64,000 bases of DNA from contig CALNXK010000041.1 in NCBI GenBank assembly GCA_942486035.1, positions 570,001-634,000 on the forward strand. The letters are read 5' to 3'. Shown here piece after piece: positions 36,353 to 50,800 of this stretch. The position numbers were made by a program, and so were the translations under genes. The number at the start of each line of letters is the position of its first letter. The first letter of the stretch is position 1. Under the pieces are notes generated by a model, which worked only from the letters and a program-made list of their open reading frames with translations, did not search any database and had not been told where the DNA came from. The DNA is from Porites lobata (Eukaryota > Cnidaria > Anthozoa > Scleractinia > Poritidae).

Positions 36353-37257
36353 ATGGCGGCGCGTGTTTGTTCAGTTTCGAGAGGAGTGTTTTCTTGTCCT
36401 GTTTTGCCATCTCTGCGGAAAATCTGCTCATTATTTAGACGACAAGGTGCACTTAGAAATCCATATAATGTAATACAGTATATGAGTTGTGAAGGTTATC
36501 GAATGTGTTCAACTAGGTTCATGAACAAAAACGTCCACATCGGATCCGGGAATTACATCATTAGGCATACATGTACATTTTTTAAAGCTTTAAAAGATAC
36601 AAGATTGTGCGGTTTTTCATTTATTCCACTTCCCCCATTTTGATTGTATTATGGATTAAGATTATGGTAAAAAGCTTGTATTGATTGAAGCTAGTCAAGA
36701 AACTAGGAAATGAATATAACGATATTTTAGTTACTATATAGTATGTAATCTTCTTCCAAATATTTTTGTAATATTTTCTGTTTTACATCTTTCTTGATTT
36801 AGGCCTTGAGTTTCAAAACAAGTTAACAAAATTACCAAGTCATAACTTCCAGACCTCAAGATTTTCTACCTTCGATGTCCAAGCAAGTGCCTTGAGAAGT
36901 TGCGCACACAGCATGAAATTTCAACTTGCGGGGCAGCCACTCAAATTCCAAAGTGTTTATCCATTTGATTCTGCACCACGGTTCGTGAAACAGATTGAGC
37001 AGACGAGTCAAAAATCTTGCTTTACGATCATCAGAAGGAGCATCAATACAAAGAGTAAACTGGGCAAGCGGAAAACTTGCAAAGCTGTTGCTGCTAGATT
37101 TTTGAGAACTGGCAACGGAAAACTGAAAAGGTGGAGAACAGGAAAGAGTCACAAAATGATGCACAAAGGACCCAAGAGAAGTCGTCATTTAAGAAAACCA
37201 ACTTATGTAAATAAACAGCAGCTAAAGCTTTTGAACAAAATGTTAAATGGCTGGTGA
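36353..37257 (+). CDS. MRPL35: Mitochondrial ribosomal protein bL35m, 2 exons
   Basis: Component of the mitochondrial large ribosomal subunit. Exon 1 is 36353-36446 and exon 2 is 36803-37257; joined in phase they give 182 aa, close to the ~188 aa of the human protein. The donor GTGCAC is weak but is the only nearby one with the right phase; the acceptor is TTGATTTAG. Residues 1-~31 (MAARVCSVSRGVFSCPVLPS) are Arg-, Ser- and Cys-rich and lack acids, as in a mitochondrial targeting peptide. The C-terminal half has the bL35 core: KTCKAVAARFLRTGNGKLKR, then KSHKMMHKGPKRSRHLRKP and a basic end (NKQQLKLLNKMLNGW). The middle (~60-115) is the metazoan-type extension. Confidence 0.92.
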
Positions 37258-37479
37258 AAACTCTGCAACATATATTCTGTGCTTTTTGAGCGTTACTTAC
37301 CTCTGCTTCAAAAGCTGGAAATGTCTGAGTGAACATTGGACAGGTATCATCTCTATCATCACTATGCAGGTTACTTTCTAATTTTGTGTGGGAAATTTTT
37401 GCATTATTGCACAAGTATACAATTATTGTTTTTTATGACCCTGGCAGTTGCACCTGCAAATTATGAACTGCTAAAGAAG

Positions 37480-37640
37480 GTCTCTGGTAAAAATCCTATG
37501 TAGGATCCTCTAGGATGTTAAGATCTGCAGGATCCTAAACAGGATAAAGGATCCTACTCAGGATCTTACAGGACTTAAACAGGGATTTAGAATCCTTTAA
37601 GGTCCTAAGCAGGAACAAACTGCTACCCAAGATCCTAAAC
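37480..37640 (+). repeat. Degenerate GGATCCT-rich minisatellite
   Basis: GGATCCT/AGGATC motifs recur at irregular 10-25 bp spacing (AGGATCCTCTAGGATG, CAGGATCCTAAACAGGATA, AGGATCCTACTCAGGATC, TACAGGACTTAAACAGG). GGATCC is a palindrome, so arms can pair locally. It lies just downstream of MRPL35. Confidence 0.65.
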
Positions 37641-38474
37641 AGTTCACATCAGTTACTATATTTTATTCATTAATAGCCCATCAAGACTGGGTACTTCTGA
37701 TGAAATGGCTTTTTGCAGTAACCCAGACATATTCTTCTGGCTAGCTTGGGGTAATGATAAAGTTCTCCAATGGGACAGGACTTTACATTCCTTTGTTCGA
37801 CAATGAAAATGGCTGTCTCTGCCAAGAAAGATTGTTGAGATCCAGAAATTTGGCTCCAATGGTAATGTGATATCACACTTCTCCTTTGCATTGGCTCACA
37901 TAAGATAGACAGCTTGTAACAACTTTCACATCTACAGAACATGACAACCCTGCCTACTTCCTATACTGATCGCTTCCCCCCACAAAAAAAGAAGAATTTG
38001 TTGTGTTGCTTTTATGTTGCTGGCCAGGGATAATAATAGGACAGGGAAATATGAACAATATTCTTTGACAATGAACGAAAGCAATCAACAATCATTCCAT
38101 AAAAAAATATTAAACCTGAGTCCCTTTCAGGTATTTAAAGCTCATGTTTATTGATATCAGTGTTAACTATTACAGTAATAGAAATACTCCATACAACTAC
38201 AAAATTAAAAAAACCTAATATTCCTCAATGTCACGGACTTAGCAATGAACTCCTTGTTGATACTATTATAAATTTGACTCTACTTGCATTATACTTTCCT
38301 ATTGTCAGTTTTATTTGTAATTTGCTCTGTCAATATTCTTCATAAATGCACCTTGGTTAAATAGAGGGTAATGGGAAAAAGTATTTTTCAAAAATAGTGC
38401 AGTGATTGACAATGTTGCTATGGTATTGTTTCAAACTGTAATACAACACCTACAGTGGTGAAATTTTAATTGAA

Positions 38475-38813
38475 TCATTGGCCATTATGCACGATTTCAT
38501 AAGACGGACAAATTTCACCACCAAGCTTCATTTCTGAGCAAAATCCTTTGCATTTGCAGCCTTTGTGTGAGGGTATTCCTTTCAACTCTACTGTCTTGAG
38601 AATCCACCCATGCAAAACTTCGCAACTCAACAATATCGAAACAAGGTTTGGTCGTGAAGTTTGCTCATCTGAGATAAAAATTGACTTTAAATGCCACCGA
38701 TGTGCAGCCTCATTCTGATAAAGAGACTGCAAGTTCACTTGGTATGTGGAAGAGGTGGTGGGGAACTGTGGTTGGTCATTCGAACTATCGAATGGGATTG
38801 ACAATTTCTGCAT
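38475..38813 (-). other. Unassigned 112-codon open frame downstream of the kinesin stop
   Basis: A minus-strand open frame beginning MQKLSIPFDSSNDQP and ending CKCKGFCSEMKLGGEICPSY, 50 bp past the kinesin stop in another frame. An acceptor-like TTTTGCTGCTCATTAG lies just before its first ATG, so it could be an alternative last exon or a separate small gene, or simply an open stretch of 3' UTR. I do not recognise a domain. Confidence 0.25.
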
Positions 38814-38863
38814 GTCTAATGAGCAGCAAAAGTGAAGTTTTCTTTCACTTTTGACCTAAATAA

Positions 38864-41800
38864 TCATAATTCTTCCAACGCATTCAGTTTTTGATGAGGG
38901 CCTGATAGTGACTTTTGACGCGTGAAAAGCTTTTTTATAGTCCAGGCTGTTTTGACAAGCACCTCAGCCGATTGAGCTATAATAGACTCTGACCCTCCAA
39001 TATCATGAACTAAACTGTGTTTTTCCTTGCTTTCAATGTTATCTTGTAAAGTAACGTCACGGTTATAGTCTTGGTCAGCGTCCTCAGTTTTCAGACAAGT
39101 GCTTCCTTCTTGTTCCATTCCCTCGGGTTTTTCTCTTTGTCCTTTTGGAGTTTCCCGCACGAGCCCACTGTGATGAATGTCAGCGTGCATTATGTCATCG
39201 TTAACGTCATCAACTGTTATTAGGTCGTAGATAATGGGTGTGTGTTGTGGGTCATTGTCATTCGTTTGGCTATCGTCCTTGTTAGACCTATCGCGGAAAT
39301 ATTAAGTTAAGTTTGGTCAGTTAACATTAGCACAGCTGTTGTACTATTGAAGACGAAAAGACAAATTGTGCATTGCGCGGAAAGGAGGAAATTCTTCAAT
39401 GGTTTTTAGACCTGTTTTAGAATCATACCTCCAACTTATCGTATCGCTTATTACCTTCTGCAAAGACAAAATGGCCACCAAACGTTGCCAATGTAAGAGA
39501 CAATAATTGTAACGTAGGGGTACCTCTTTGGGGCCTCTATAGACTTTTGTGAAGTTGCGAGAAAAACGTAAGGGTTACCAGCTTTTTACCTTGTCATATT
39601 TCGTAAATTATCGTAGCATTATAGTAATGATGATCGTATTTCTGATGATAGTTTTTAACTTTGGATAGAATTAAGTACAAGTAAGTTGGCATTCAAACGA
39701 ACTAACGCAAGTTGAAGAAAGTATATCCGTCCAAAGTATTTACGAAACGGAGGTATCTTTGCTGTTGTTGTAGTTACCTTGGAGATCTAACGCCCGTCTC
39801 GCCATCATTGGGCTCGGAAGGAAGAGCTCCTAGAGAAAAAAACATGTCAAAAAATTATACGAAGGAGCAAACAAAAGAGCTATGGTTAGCCTAAACTGAA
39901 CTCCATTCCTGATTGCAGCAAGAATTTGCATTAGAAAAATGAAATTTTAACCGGTACAAGAACGCTGTTAAATGTCTTACTTTTTAAACAATTTTATGTA
40001 TCCGTCCAATATTTTAGTCATGCCTAGAAAGATACTGCATATTTCGCTAAAATAACGGACCGCTAAAATAAAGAAATGTATGCGGTAACCAAATTTTAAG
40101 GTATCACATCTAACGTATTTTTTCCTTAACTACTCGAAAAATGTAAAAAAATAACTATGGAAATATGTGTATGAGAGCCATAATAACTCGTTACAGGATT
40201 TTTAAAATTTATTTCAACTTACGCCTTTTTGAAACTTTATCTTGCAGCGACGGCAACGGTCTTTTTCCACTCTGAAACGATAAGATGATTATGATAAAAT
40301 GGGGTCATTTGATATAAACGTGACCGTCGCTCGTACATTGACCTACGTCCTGTGTTTTACTTTTCAATACCGTCGAATCTTGCAGCTACACTCTTTTTAT
40401 CATGGACATGGTCAATAGAGATTGAATTAAAGATATCAGTTTTTCATAGCTGAAGTATCTCGCAAAAATGGCTGAAATGATAATGAATGGATTAAAGTAG
40501 TGTATGACGCATGTTTTATTCCTCTTTTTGCGTTTTGCACAGTAATCTCGTAAGTGTGGCTGAAACATTTACCGCCTTTTTGCCTTGATGCCTGATTTAT
40601 TTTCCCGGTCGAGTCAAGGCCGACCAAAGAGAGACAAATAAAAATAAACAGTCTATTAAAAGTAGAAACTGAAACTAAAGTAGAAGAAAGGCAAAAATAC
40701 TTACTAATAACGGTTTAGAAGACAATTCCTTGGGTTCACTTCCATCTGAGTGATTGCAATGATCGGTGGTGCCATTAATAGTTCTCCCTTCCTCTGGTTG
40801 TGCAATATTCGCTTCGCTGGCGTAGATTTCACTCCCTTGACTGGGCGTTTCAATGCTGCCATTACTATAACACAACAGATCATTTATAGCAAAATCTGTT
40901 ATTTCGCTTCTACACTCATTGCTCTTCTGTGTAAGGTCTGAAAGAATCTCAAGTTCTAGATCACCCTTAGTTATACGCATCGAAGTACATTCTCTCTGAA
41001 GGTTTGTGTACTCCCTCTTAACTTCCTCAAGTTCATCCTCCAACCCTTTTTTCTCTATAAGTACATCTTCCAAAGCCGTTTGCAGTTCGGCTCTTTCTTG
41101 TTTTACGGAAACAAGCAACGTTGCCATTGCTTTCTTGTCAAGCGTGTTTTGTTGTAGACTCTCCTTCACAGCGACCTTTAACTCAAGGGCAGCCAAATTG
41201 CTCCGAAGCTCGGCTACTGTTTCTTTCAAAGTATTTGCTTCTTCTTTGAAAGAATCATTTTCTGCAGTGAAGTCTATTAGATCGCTATCAACCCTTGTAT
41301 AATCATGAAATATCCCACTGGTAACTTTTTCTTCACGCGCATTTTTAACCCAACCCATGAGCTTGCTCTTTAGCCTTTTTTGGTCTTCATCAATTTTAAC
41401 TAACTGTTGTACGATGCTCTCGATGCCCTCCAAACGACTTTTATCTGCTTTGGTAATCTCAAGATGTCTCTGAAGCTGCGCTTTTTCGGCCTCCAGCAAA
41501 TCAATTCTTTCTTCAAACATTTTTATTTCAGGCAAATTGACTCCCTGTTCTTGATGGAGTCCGCCTGGAGTTTGTGTGGCACATGATTTTTCAGCGTTGT
41601 TTATGAACTCGTACACCACCTTTTTCTCGTTTTCGACTTCTTTCAGCGGAGTACTACCATTATCTTGGTTTGGATTCTTGGCTTGACCTTCCAAGACCGC
41701 TATTTTCTCTTCCAAAGAAAACTTCTCCTTGTATATTGTCAGCAGCTTCTCTTGCAAGTCAATAATCCTTTCCTTAGATTCTCCAAGTTCCAACTCTAGT

Positions 41801-44800
41801 CGCACATTTTCTTCGTAATAGCTGAAAGTATTTCCTCGTTTTCGTGAATCATCCGGAGACATTCGCACTGTCGAAAGTTCTGCTTCTAGCCTCGTGCTGT
41901 CTTCGCGAAGCGACGATAATTGTGTTCCTAGGTTTCTCGTCTGCATGTTGGACAAAGTTAGTTCCGTTTTAAGGCGTACAAGCTGCTCTTTGGCGCGCGT
42001 CAGTTCCGAGTTCAGCTTGTTATTTTTTCTGATCTGCGATCGTTTTTCTCCACTCAATTCTCGTGTTCTACCATCGGCCTGCGAGACGTTTTCATTAGGT
42101 GTACGCTTAACAGTTGGCAAGCCTTGCAAACGTCTTAGACCATTAATTTCCTTCACCATATCGTCTTTTTCTGCTTCAAACTTACTAATACACTCCTGAA
42201 GTTTCTTGTAGCTCTCCTTTGACTTTGATAACTCCTTTTCCACTTTACTCAAGCAGTTTTCTTTAATCTTCATCAAGCGTCTTTCTTCCTCGATTTCCAG
42301 GGTTTTTTCTTGACATTTCGTCTGGTAAATACTCTTTTGTTCTCTCTCCAAAGCAATTTCTCTTTCGCTATCGACTCGCTCTTGGCGCAATTTTTCTTCC
42401 AATCCAATTTTTTGCTTTTCCATTGACTCTTTTTCGTGTTGTGCTTCAGCAAGACTGGATTCTAAGCCATCTAATTCTTCTTTCAGTTGATTGTTCTCCG
42501 CTGTGAATTGAATTAAATGCTCTTCTAACTTACCGCATCGCTCTTTTAACAGTTCAGATTCCTTGACAAGGTCCCTCTTTTCTTCTTCAAAGCATTCCAC
42601 CTTTTCTTCCAAAAATTGTTGTTCTTTATTAGATTCTTCGTACCGTCTCTCCAGAGAAATGAACCTGTCCCTTAATGACTCCAGTTCACATCTCAGCATT
42701 TTATTTTCATTTTGCGTTGTAGGCAGTTCATGAAGCTTTTCTTTAACAATTACTTCTAACTCGCCTTTTGTTAGTGGCAAATTATCGCTATGTGTCTCAC
42801 TGTAGATTTCTGTCATGCCATCTTTAAGATCACTTTTGCTTGATTCACTGTTGTATCGGTACTGCAGCCCTTTCGCAAGTTCTAAATTATCCATTTCAAG
42901 TTTAGCGATAACTTTATTATTATCATAAATCTTGATTTCTACGGCTGGCTGTTCGCTTCCGTGATGTGATAAGTCCGCGCCATCCGGTGGCATGACCCCG
43001 TCTTTCGGAACACCTTTCTGCTCGAACTGCGATTTCCCTTTCTCTTCCCCATCCATTTTCAAAGCTTTTAACTCGTTTACCAAGCCTTTCTTTTCTTCAT
43101 CTATCCTTGCTCGAATGTTATCCAGCTCTGACTTCATTTTAGCGTTTTCAAGAAGAAGAACGGACCACTCCTCTCCGAGGCGTTTATTGATAACTGCTCT
43201 CAAAGATGAAATGTCAACCAAGCCGTTAGTTTGTAGGGCAGAAGCTGCTTTTTCCAAAGACGACGAGTAGCCATCATGCAAAGAGGACAGAATCTCTTGA
43301 ATCTTAGCATCTTGAAAAAACTGCAACGGATTCGGCGGTTCTTTCTCTTTCACGGGTTCCGTTTGCGTACTCTTGACGTCTTGCTTACGTTGAATGCGTT
43401 CTTCCATTGCCTGTTGTAATTCTTGCTGCAAAGGAAACAAACATAAATTGCAATTTTTTACAAATCTTAGCAGGCTTTCCGGTAAATTAAGCTTTGATTC
43501 GATTAACTTTGGTGTTTCACCTTGAGGGGAGAGCGGCTGGAAAGCAAGTCCCTAAGGGAGACGCCTGTTTTAAAATCCATGAGAGGGGCTCTTAAGTTGA
43601 AGGGCTGGCCTAAACGAATGTTTGCCGGAAGAACAGGCGTAATAAAATAAAAGGAACTATAGATGAAAACTCTATCTGAGGAGGTCAAAATAAATCGACT
43701 TCACTTTTGCTTCAGTAAGAGTACTAGAGAGTCGAAATTTAAACGATGGTATAGAGCGGGCAATACTGCACCAAAAGCAAGTGGGACAATGCTTAGCAAT
43801 CCTACTACAGCATTGCACGATAGCGGTATGAGGGTCACTGTAGTTAAAGTGCGACGGTGATGCTGCGTAAACTTTGCTATCTATCTGACAATTTTCAGTA
43901 CAGTTTGGTACATATTCAAATTTATAGTGCTGGTATATACCGAGTACCCAGGCCTTTACTGCGTATGAATCACTTAACGGATCTTATTCTGCGTTTTTAG
44001 TCGTGTACATCTGATGAATGCAGAAACACGAAGGCGCATGTATCAGGTGTTAGGCGTCATTCTCTTTGAGAAAGACACTGTTACGCAAAAAAGGTATTCC
44101 ATGTTTACGGAACAAAAATGTCTCAAGTGGATCGACAAGTAAGGAAGAAGAGAGGGAGCACTCATCAAGACCTGGAGATGAGTGGCTCTTGAAAACGGTT
44201 TCTCAGCTCCGGCGTGGGCCTCAATTGCTCTTGGCGGTGTTCGGCCTTTTGGTCGGCCCAGGGTCCCTCCCCTAGTTTCGCCAATGAAAGTTACAGCGCC
44301 GTGAATAGCATCTACGCCAGACTGCGTTTGAGACTGGTTTGGAGCTTATTTATTAGTTTTCGATGAGGATATTCGTTCTGAAATGGTTAGCCGATTTCCC
44401 ATTACATTCATAGTTACTTCTTGTTTCATCTTCTCCAGCGAGTCATTTTGTTCAAGTTTCTAGATCTAAATGGTATTTGTTATGAACTGAAAGAGAATAT
44501 AGTTTTCAATTGAATATTTTTGCTTGTAATCAAATCTTTGATATTGCTTACAGTTTTATATACAATAAATACAATATATGTGCATGAAATAAAATGAAAT
44601 ATAAAAGGTAAGATATGTTGCGTGCAAAAATGAACTAAAGAAAAATGAGAAAACAGGCTGGTAACAAAATACAAAACTAATTTCATTCTACGCATTCCAG
44701 CCGACACACCTGCCCGTCTTTCCCCCATGACGCTCTGGATAGATTATTCTTATTGAATGACTGCGCTTCTGTGGCTCCCATGCATAATTGACATTCAGAT

Positions 44801-47800
44801 ACTAAACTCCCATTTACTAACAGTGCAACTAGTAAGCCTATTAGGTGAGGTTTCTAGGTTTTTCTCAAGAGGTGTTTTGCTTTTCATAGTCGCAAAAGAA
44901 ACCCTGGATAGCAAGTATGTCTGTCTCCTGAAAAACGTCCTGATTCTACTTATTCTGTTGATGATCGGCGAGATCACTGATTTATGGAACATATGACCCT
45001 TCATCAACTCCCGATTATGGCCAGGTAACAATATTAGCTCTTTCTCCTGGTTCCTCTAATTGCAGTGCAACACATCGAGGCGAATCCAGTCGAAGAACAA
45101 GTGGTCTTAATCTTGCCATCCTTGCAACATTTTTTAATCTTTTCACTTGCTGCGTCATTGTTCATAACTTCAGTGGTTTAACCGAAAAAACCGGGTCCGC
45201 AATACATCCAGAGTATCAAACCAACCACGAGGAATTCTTCTTGTCATAGTATTTGTCGCCAAACTGGGTTGGTAAATCAAAGAGACTGGAGAGGCTGGAC
45301 GTCAGAGACGGAAGCGTCTGCATCATGTTGTCATAATGAGTAAATAAAACCAGATTCTTTAATCAGCCTTGATTTTTCTCCTGTTTATGTGGTCTAAGTT
45401 TCATCTTATCCCACAGGCTTCTCCGTGGACCCTGATGAATTGATAACACTTCCGTTGGTATTAAAATTTTCAATATTGATGCAATTCATTTTTGTTTCAT
45501 TTCATGTTTTCAAATATTGCTTTGTCTTTCATTTTTTTTTGGTCAATATTAATCGCAATGAACTGACCAGCAGAGACGGATGCGGCGATGACAAGAGCTT
45601 CAATGTATCACCCGCGCATCTGGATTTTGAAGTCATGTAAGTCAGTTGTTTAGAGTCGTTGTTCAACTGTGCCCAAGCAGTCTCCTTGTACAACTACGGT
45701 GTTAGGAGGATCTGTTGTTACTGTATCTGAAGTCCAATGTGCGAGCAGTCGTGGTGGTCAAGTTGTACGTTACTACGTCAGTTTTCCATCGGTCTTCGTA
45801 AGCCGGATTGTTTAAGTACGTTATATATGTGTGTTATTGTATGTGCGGTGCGTCGCTTTGCAATTAGCTGCGTTAACCTGAGGCTAATTTCTTAACCATT
45901 ATATTAAGAACAAATCAGAAGATAAACTAAAACCGTTCGTAGCTAGGAGGGCGATTTCCCGCGCGTTATCGCTGGATCCATGTGGCCACAGGCAACCAAA
46001 AGGAGACTGGGCACGCAAAAGGTGACAGAGAAATTCAAAGATAAAGAAGAGGGGTTGCTACGTACTTTGCCTTTGCGCCATTTTTTTGTCAATGCCTTCT
46101 CTAACGGTATATGTTACTGATTGTAAACAGACCTCTCTGCGGTATAAACATTTCACGAATAATTTGCGAAACACTACTGACTTCCGTGAAGTGGGTTTGA
46201 AAAAATGCCACTCTAATTGACCTAAAGTTTATTTTTGAAAAAAAAAAGGAAAGCAAAAAAGGAGGGAAGAGTTTGAGAAGCTAAATAATGTATATGAAAG
46301 CCTGCCGTATTATATCTTTACAAATCGAAATAGGTTTTTAATAAACTAGGCGTTTCTAAACCTATACTTGCATTTTTCCGTCTCCTGACAAAATATTACA
46401 CTCAGAATAGTTTAGCAAAGCCTATCCATGCAAATAAGAAGCTCTAGGATAGACTGCGTAGCAAGGGCTTCCGCGCGAGTTCGTTTTTTTACTCACTTCA
46501 ACTTTCGAGAAAATAATAACTCTAGCACTGACTCTTTCGCTAGCTCTAAGAAACTGTGACACTATGATTAATTCTGGAGAAGAGGAAACAAATAATCATC
46601 ATCTCAAAAGCGACCTGAAGAGAAGTGACATTGCTCACCTTAACAGATGTAAGCTCGCATTGTAGCGTTTCTTTCTCTTGTTCTTTTGTTGCAAGCTCCT
46701 CTGTGAGCTTTTCATTACTTTCTACCAGGGTAGAAATTTCTGCTTGCAGTTTGTTGGAATTAAGGATGCTATCTTCCACGGATTCCTCTCCCTCGTTGTC
46801 ACATTCGCTGTTCCTCATGTTGTAGAGCTGAAACACTGAAGATAGATCATCTTCGAGATGTTCTTTACTCCTCTTTACTTCGCACAATCTACTGGAGGTT
46901 TCGCTGAGTGTTCCTTTCATCTTCTCAACTTCGCCTTGAAGAACATGAATTTGTTTCCGCAGTGCTTCGTTCTCGTCCTCCAAAACGTCTTTCTGCTTCT
47001 GAATACCATGACAACGTCTTGTAATGATGTAATTTTCCAGAACCAAGAGCGCGCTTTGAAGGGCCTTGTCTATAATCACGTGACTATGACAGTGATCTAG
47101 CAGAGCAAGAGTGTCGGCCTGGAATTGCAACTCTGTTGGCTTCTGAAAATCTGAAGAACAAAGTTATTATTAGCTTAGTGCCAGGAAAAGAGTATTTTCG
47201 CCCCGATATAGATGACATCTTCCCTAATATTTTTCTCTTTCTCTCTATCTCGTATAGATTTAGTCACATCACGTTTATTTACACAGCAATGACGATTTCC
47301 AAATTTTGCAATTTTAACAGGACCACCGCGTCGGCAGGGACACACCATTGCGGAAAATTTACTTTCCCACTAATACGTATCGTGACTTTAAATGTCCACC
47401 CGGGCTCTCTCTTTGAATGTAATGTTATTCATCTCCAAAACTACCCAAGAAAATCTCTGTTACCCAAGGTAACACTAGAATCAGGACTTGATCATAACAC
47501 TAGACAATTTATGATCCATTAGGTTCAATTTTTTAGTTTCTTAGGTTTCCTCTTCAAAACCCGTAAAAACCCTTTCAACAAATGCGTAACAAATCATTTC
47601 CAACTTTGTCTTTCCAACAACCGCCGCCACTTTCAACATCTGGGGACTTTGATGTAAAACTGTCATGTGCAATTTTACACACTTCATCTTTAATTAATAA
47701 TTGGGAAATAAAAGAAAAATCCTGAACAGGTTCCTTAAATACACTTACCGAAAGCAGAGTTTCTTTGCTCAATAAACTCTTGGATCTTTTTATAAATTTC

Positions 47801-50800
47801 TCTTCTCGTCGTGTTCGTCGGATGGCTACCTTGCTCTTCTTCATCATCAAATTCAAAGACCTTCTTCAGGAAATTCAAAGCTTCACCGTCAATGCTGTTT
47901 TTGAGAGTAATCAATTTGTCCCTTAATATGGAGTACTGGTCAATATCACAACGCCTTTCTTCATTGGATGGTATACGCTCCTCGTGCGACTCGTGGTCTT
48001 CGTTGACTTGGTTACATCGTGATGACGCAACCACCTTATCATCGTCTGTTTTGTTTGCCAAGTACAAAGAGAAGTCTTCAACTTTATGGAGGATTTTTTG
48101 CTCTTCCATTACGTCTTGCGATTCAGCCAAGAAATGCAGGCTTCCGCAGTTTTCGAACATTTCTTCACTCTTGGCATTCATCATGTTCAGATAACTTTTG
48201 AACAATTCCAGTAACAAATCCACATTTTGAAGAACTTTGTTTTTCGCTGCGACAGATTCATTGGGACTATCTTTTACGTCGCGGGAATTTAACGCCCTCT
48301 CAGGAGAAAGAAGAACCTCATTAAAGGAATGCTCCTTTAGAGCGTAAAACAGTTGCATTGAAGTTATGTCGATTAATAGAGCGCTTCTTGCTCTAAACAT
48401 GTCTTCCTGGAGTTTGTGTTTTACTGATGTAATCTCGCCTTTTTGTGTCTCATTGAGGGCTCTCTCTTCTTCTAAACGGGAGTTTAGACTTTCAATGTCG
48501 CTTTGGAGTCTTGATTCCTGTGACAAAGAATTAAAACGAGATCGTCAAAACTTTCTTTTTACTGTAGAAGTCAGGTAAACTACTGAACTTAATTGCTCGA
48601 AGGCCGATTAGCGCTAACCCAGGGCTAAATTTCAACCCGCGGAGTTCTTTTTCTTTTGTTCAAAAGCATTTACCCGTATAATTTCCTCTATTCTTTTTAG
48701 AGTGTCTAATCATCATACTGTAGATTCATATTTCAATTTAAATTTTGCACTAATCCTGGGTTATGTTAACCCTTCTGTGCATGTGAACAACCCAGCCCAG
48801 CTCAGACTCCTAACACCGGCCTATTCAGTAGAGGGGCTGTGTTACTGTTGTCTAGTTCCTTTTTGTTAACAATGCCAACAACGCATCGGTCGATATTCGT
48901 TATGGAACTTGAGAAATTACTCGTGCATGGCAAAATTACAGCTTTGTTTCAAACTGGAGTCATGTGTGCCAAGCATTATATATCAAACGCAACAAACAAA
49001 AAAACTGACTGTGAAAAACTGATAGGCTAACCGAGGTTTTCAGAAAGAAAAATCTCAATCCGTTTCAATCTTCTTCAAGTCTGTCCATCCGTGCCTATTT
49101 TTGTATTTGCTTTTGCCTTCTTTTGATGTTTTGAGCGGTTATTTTAAATTCAATGTTTCACTCAGTCAGGTGGCGTTCCCACTCGTCGCGGAATCTTTGA
49201 TAAATTTCTTAACACTGAGCTCTTTTTGATATTAAAACCTGAACAAAGAGGGGTCCAATAAAGTTACCTGATCTTCACAGAGACTTTTCACAGATGCTAT
49301 AACTTTGTCTGCTTCAGTCCTCGCGTTTGCTATTGTTGTCTCCGCCTCGTGTTTGATTCGTTCAATTCGATTCTCGAATGACTGCTTTAACTCTTCCAAA
49401 TCTTTCTCTGTAGGATGCAAATATAGATATGAAGATAAATAATACTGTAAGAAATCACCTCTCTTTGCTTGTACCATCAGCGAGTTAATTCGGACACAAT
49501 CCAAGTACTACTGATAAAGTTGCAGAAAGTCCGGTAAAAACTTAGCCACTATGGAAAAATCGAAATGTCGTTGAAGATGCGACGTTAAAGGTTTTTTTGT
49601 GGAGCTTCCACGAGTCAGAAATGTTGGACACTTTCCACCTCTTTTTACTGGAGCAACAAACGAACCTAAACTGATTTTACCTTTCATATTTACAATCTTG
49701 GACAGATCCTGGCTGAGCCTTTTGTAATCAACCTGAGAAAGAAACAACTCATAATCCTCACTGGATGGGTTTGCTCTGAAATAGTACGAAACTAGGATTT
49801 CTAGGTAACGGCCGAATATGAGGTAACCCTCATTGCAATTCACAATAATTGGGTATAAAAATGAACGTCATCTCACATAAGGAATCATCTACCATCTAAA
49901 AAACAAGTAATGCTCAGGTTAACGGAAATTAGTGGCCTCTCACCTCGACATTGATGTATGCAGTGTTGGTTATTTTCATGGCTCGGGAACCAAAAAATAG
50001 CGCGCTTTTCGTTTCACTCACATCACACATAGTTGGCGAAACACAAACCTGAAACAATGGCAAAGTATATATTTAATGATACAAAATTTCTACTTTCAAT
50101 TCATGTCAAACAAGCTAAAAGAATGCTTAAATGGTAGACAGGTGACACTGTAAGCCTGCAGAATTCCAAATCTTACCACGAGACTTGTTTTGCAGTTTCC
50201 ACCCAGACTTTCCTGAAGCAGCCTTGTGAGTGTGGAATTTCGAAATGGAACATGAGTCTTCTTTCCTTCAGCTAACGCTTGGATCACATTCCTTAGAAAA
50301 GAATTAAACACTAGTGTTACTATCGAGGTTTGGTTCATTCGGTCCTTTATTGTTGTTCTGGCAAGACTGTTTGACGACGACGAGAATCGATCAAAACTGA
50401 AAAATGTCTCACCCTAATTCTAGCAGAGATGAATTGATGTGTTGTGCTTCGCTGAGCCTTTCTCCTTCTGCATGAGTTTTCTTGAGTCGCTCACTGCCCG
50501 CCAAATCGCTCCTGTCGATTAATTTGAACATTTTTAAAAGTCGTGTTTCTTGTTTTTCCCTTGCTTTTTGTCAACTGAAAATAATTACTTTATTATAAAG
50601 TTGTTACAAAAAAGCTAAAATTCATGTTAAAATCCAAAAATGTGCTAGCTTTTCTGTCTCTTTTTATGGAAGGAATCAGTCTAGGATGCTATTTTTCTAC
50701 TGAAACCTTTTTGGTACTTAGCGAGCAGAGTAGGCGGATGAAACTCAGGCTACTTTGGCAGGTACAGTTAATTGTAAGACTTCAATATCTACTAAATCGA

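Noticed and set aside
35994..36473. 159-codon plus-strand open frame across HIGD2A exon 1
   Set aside because: It is antisense to a convincing HIGD2A exon for most of its length and runs through the divergent promoter; its composition is that of a shadow frame.
37670..37942. 90-codon minus-strand open frame between MRPL35 and the kinesin
   Set aside because: Two overlapping frames compete and neither shows a domain or credible splice partners.
46546..47130. Extension of the kinesin coiled-coil exon beyond 46639
   Set aside because: The frame stays open to 46546, but a good donor (AAG|GTGAGC) at 46638 joins in phase to the next exon, and the residues after it lose the heptad pattern.
47136..47522. 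128-codon plus-strand open frame in a kinesin intron
   Set aside because: No domain, no splice context, and antisense to the host gene's intron. Treated as chance.
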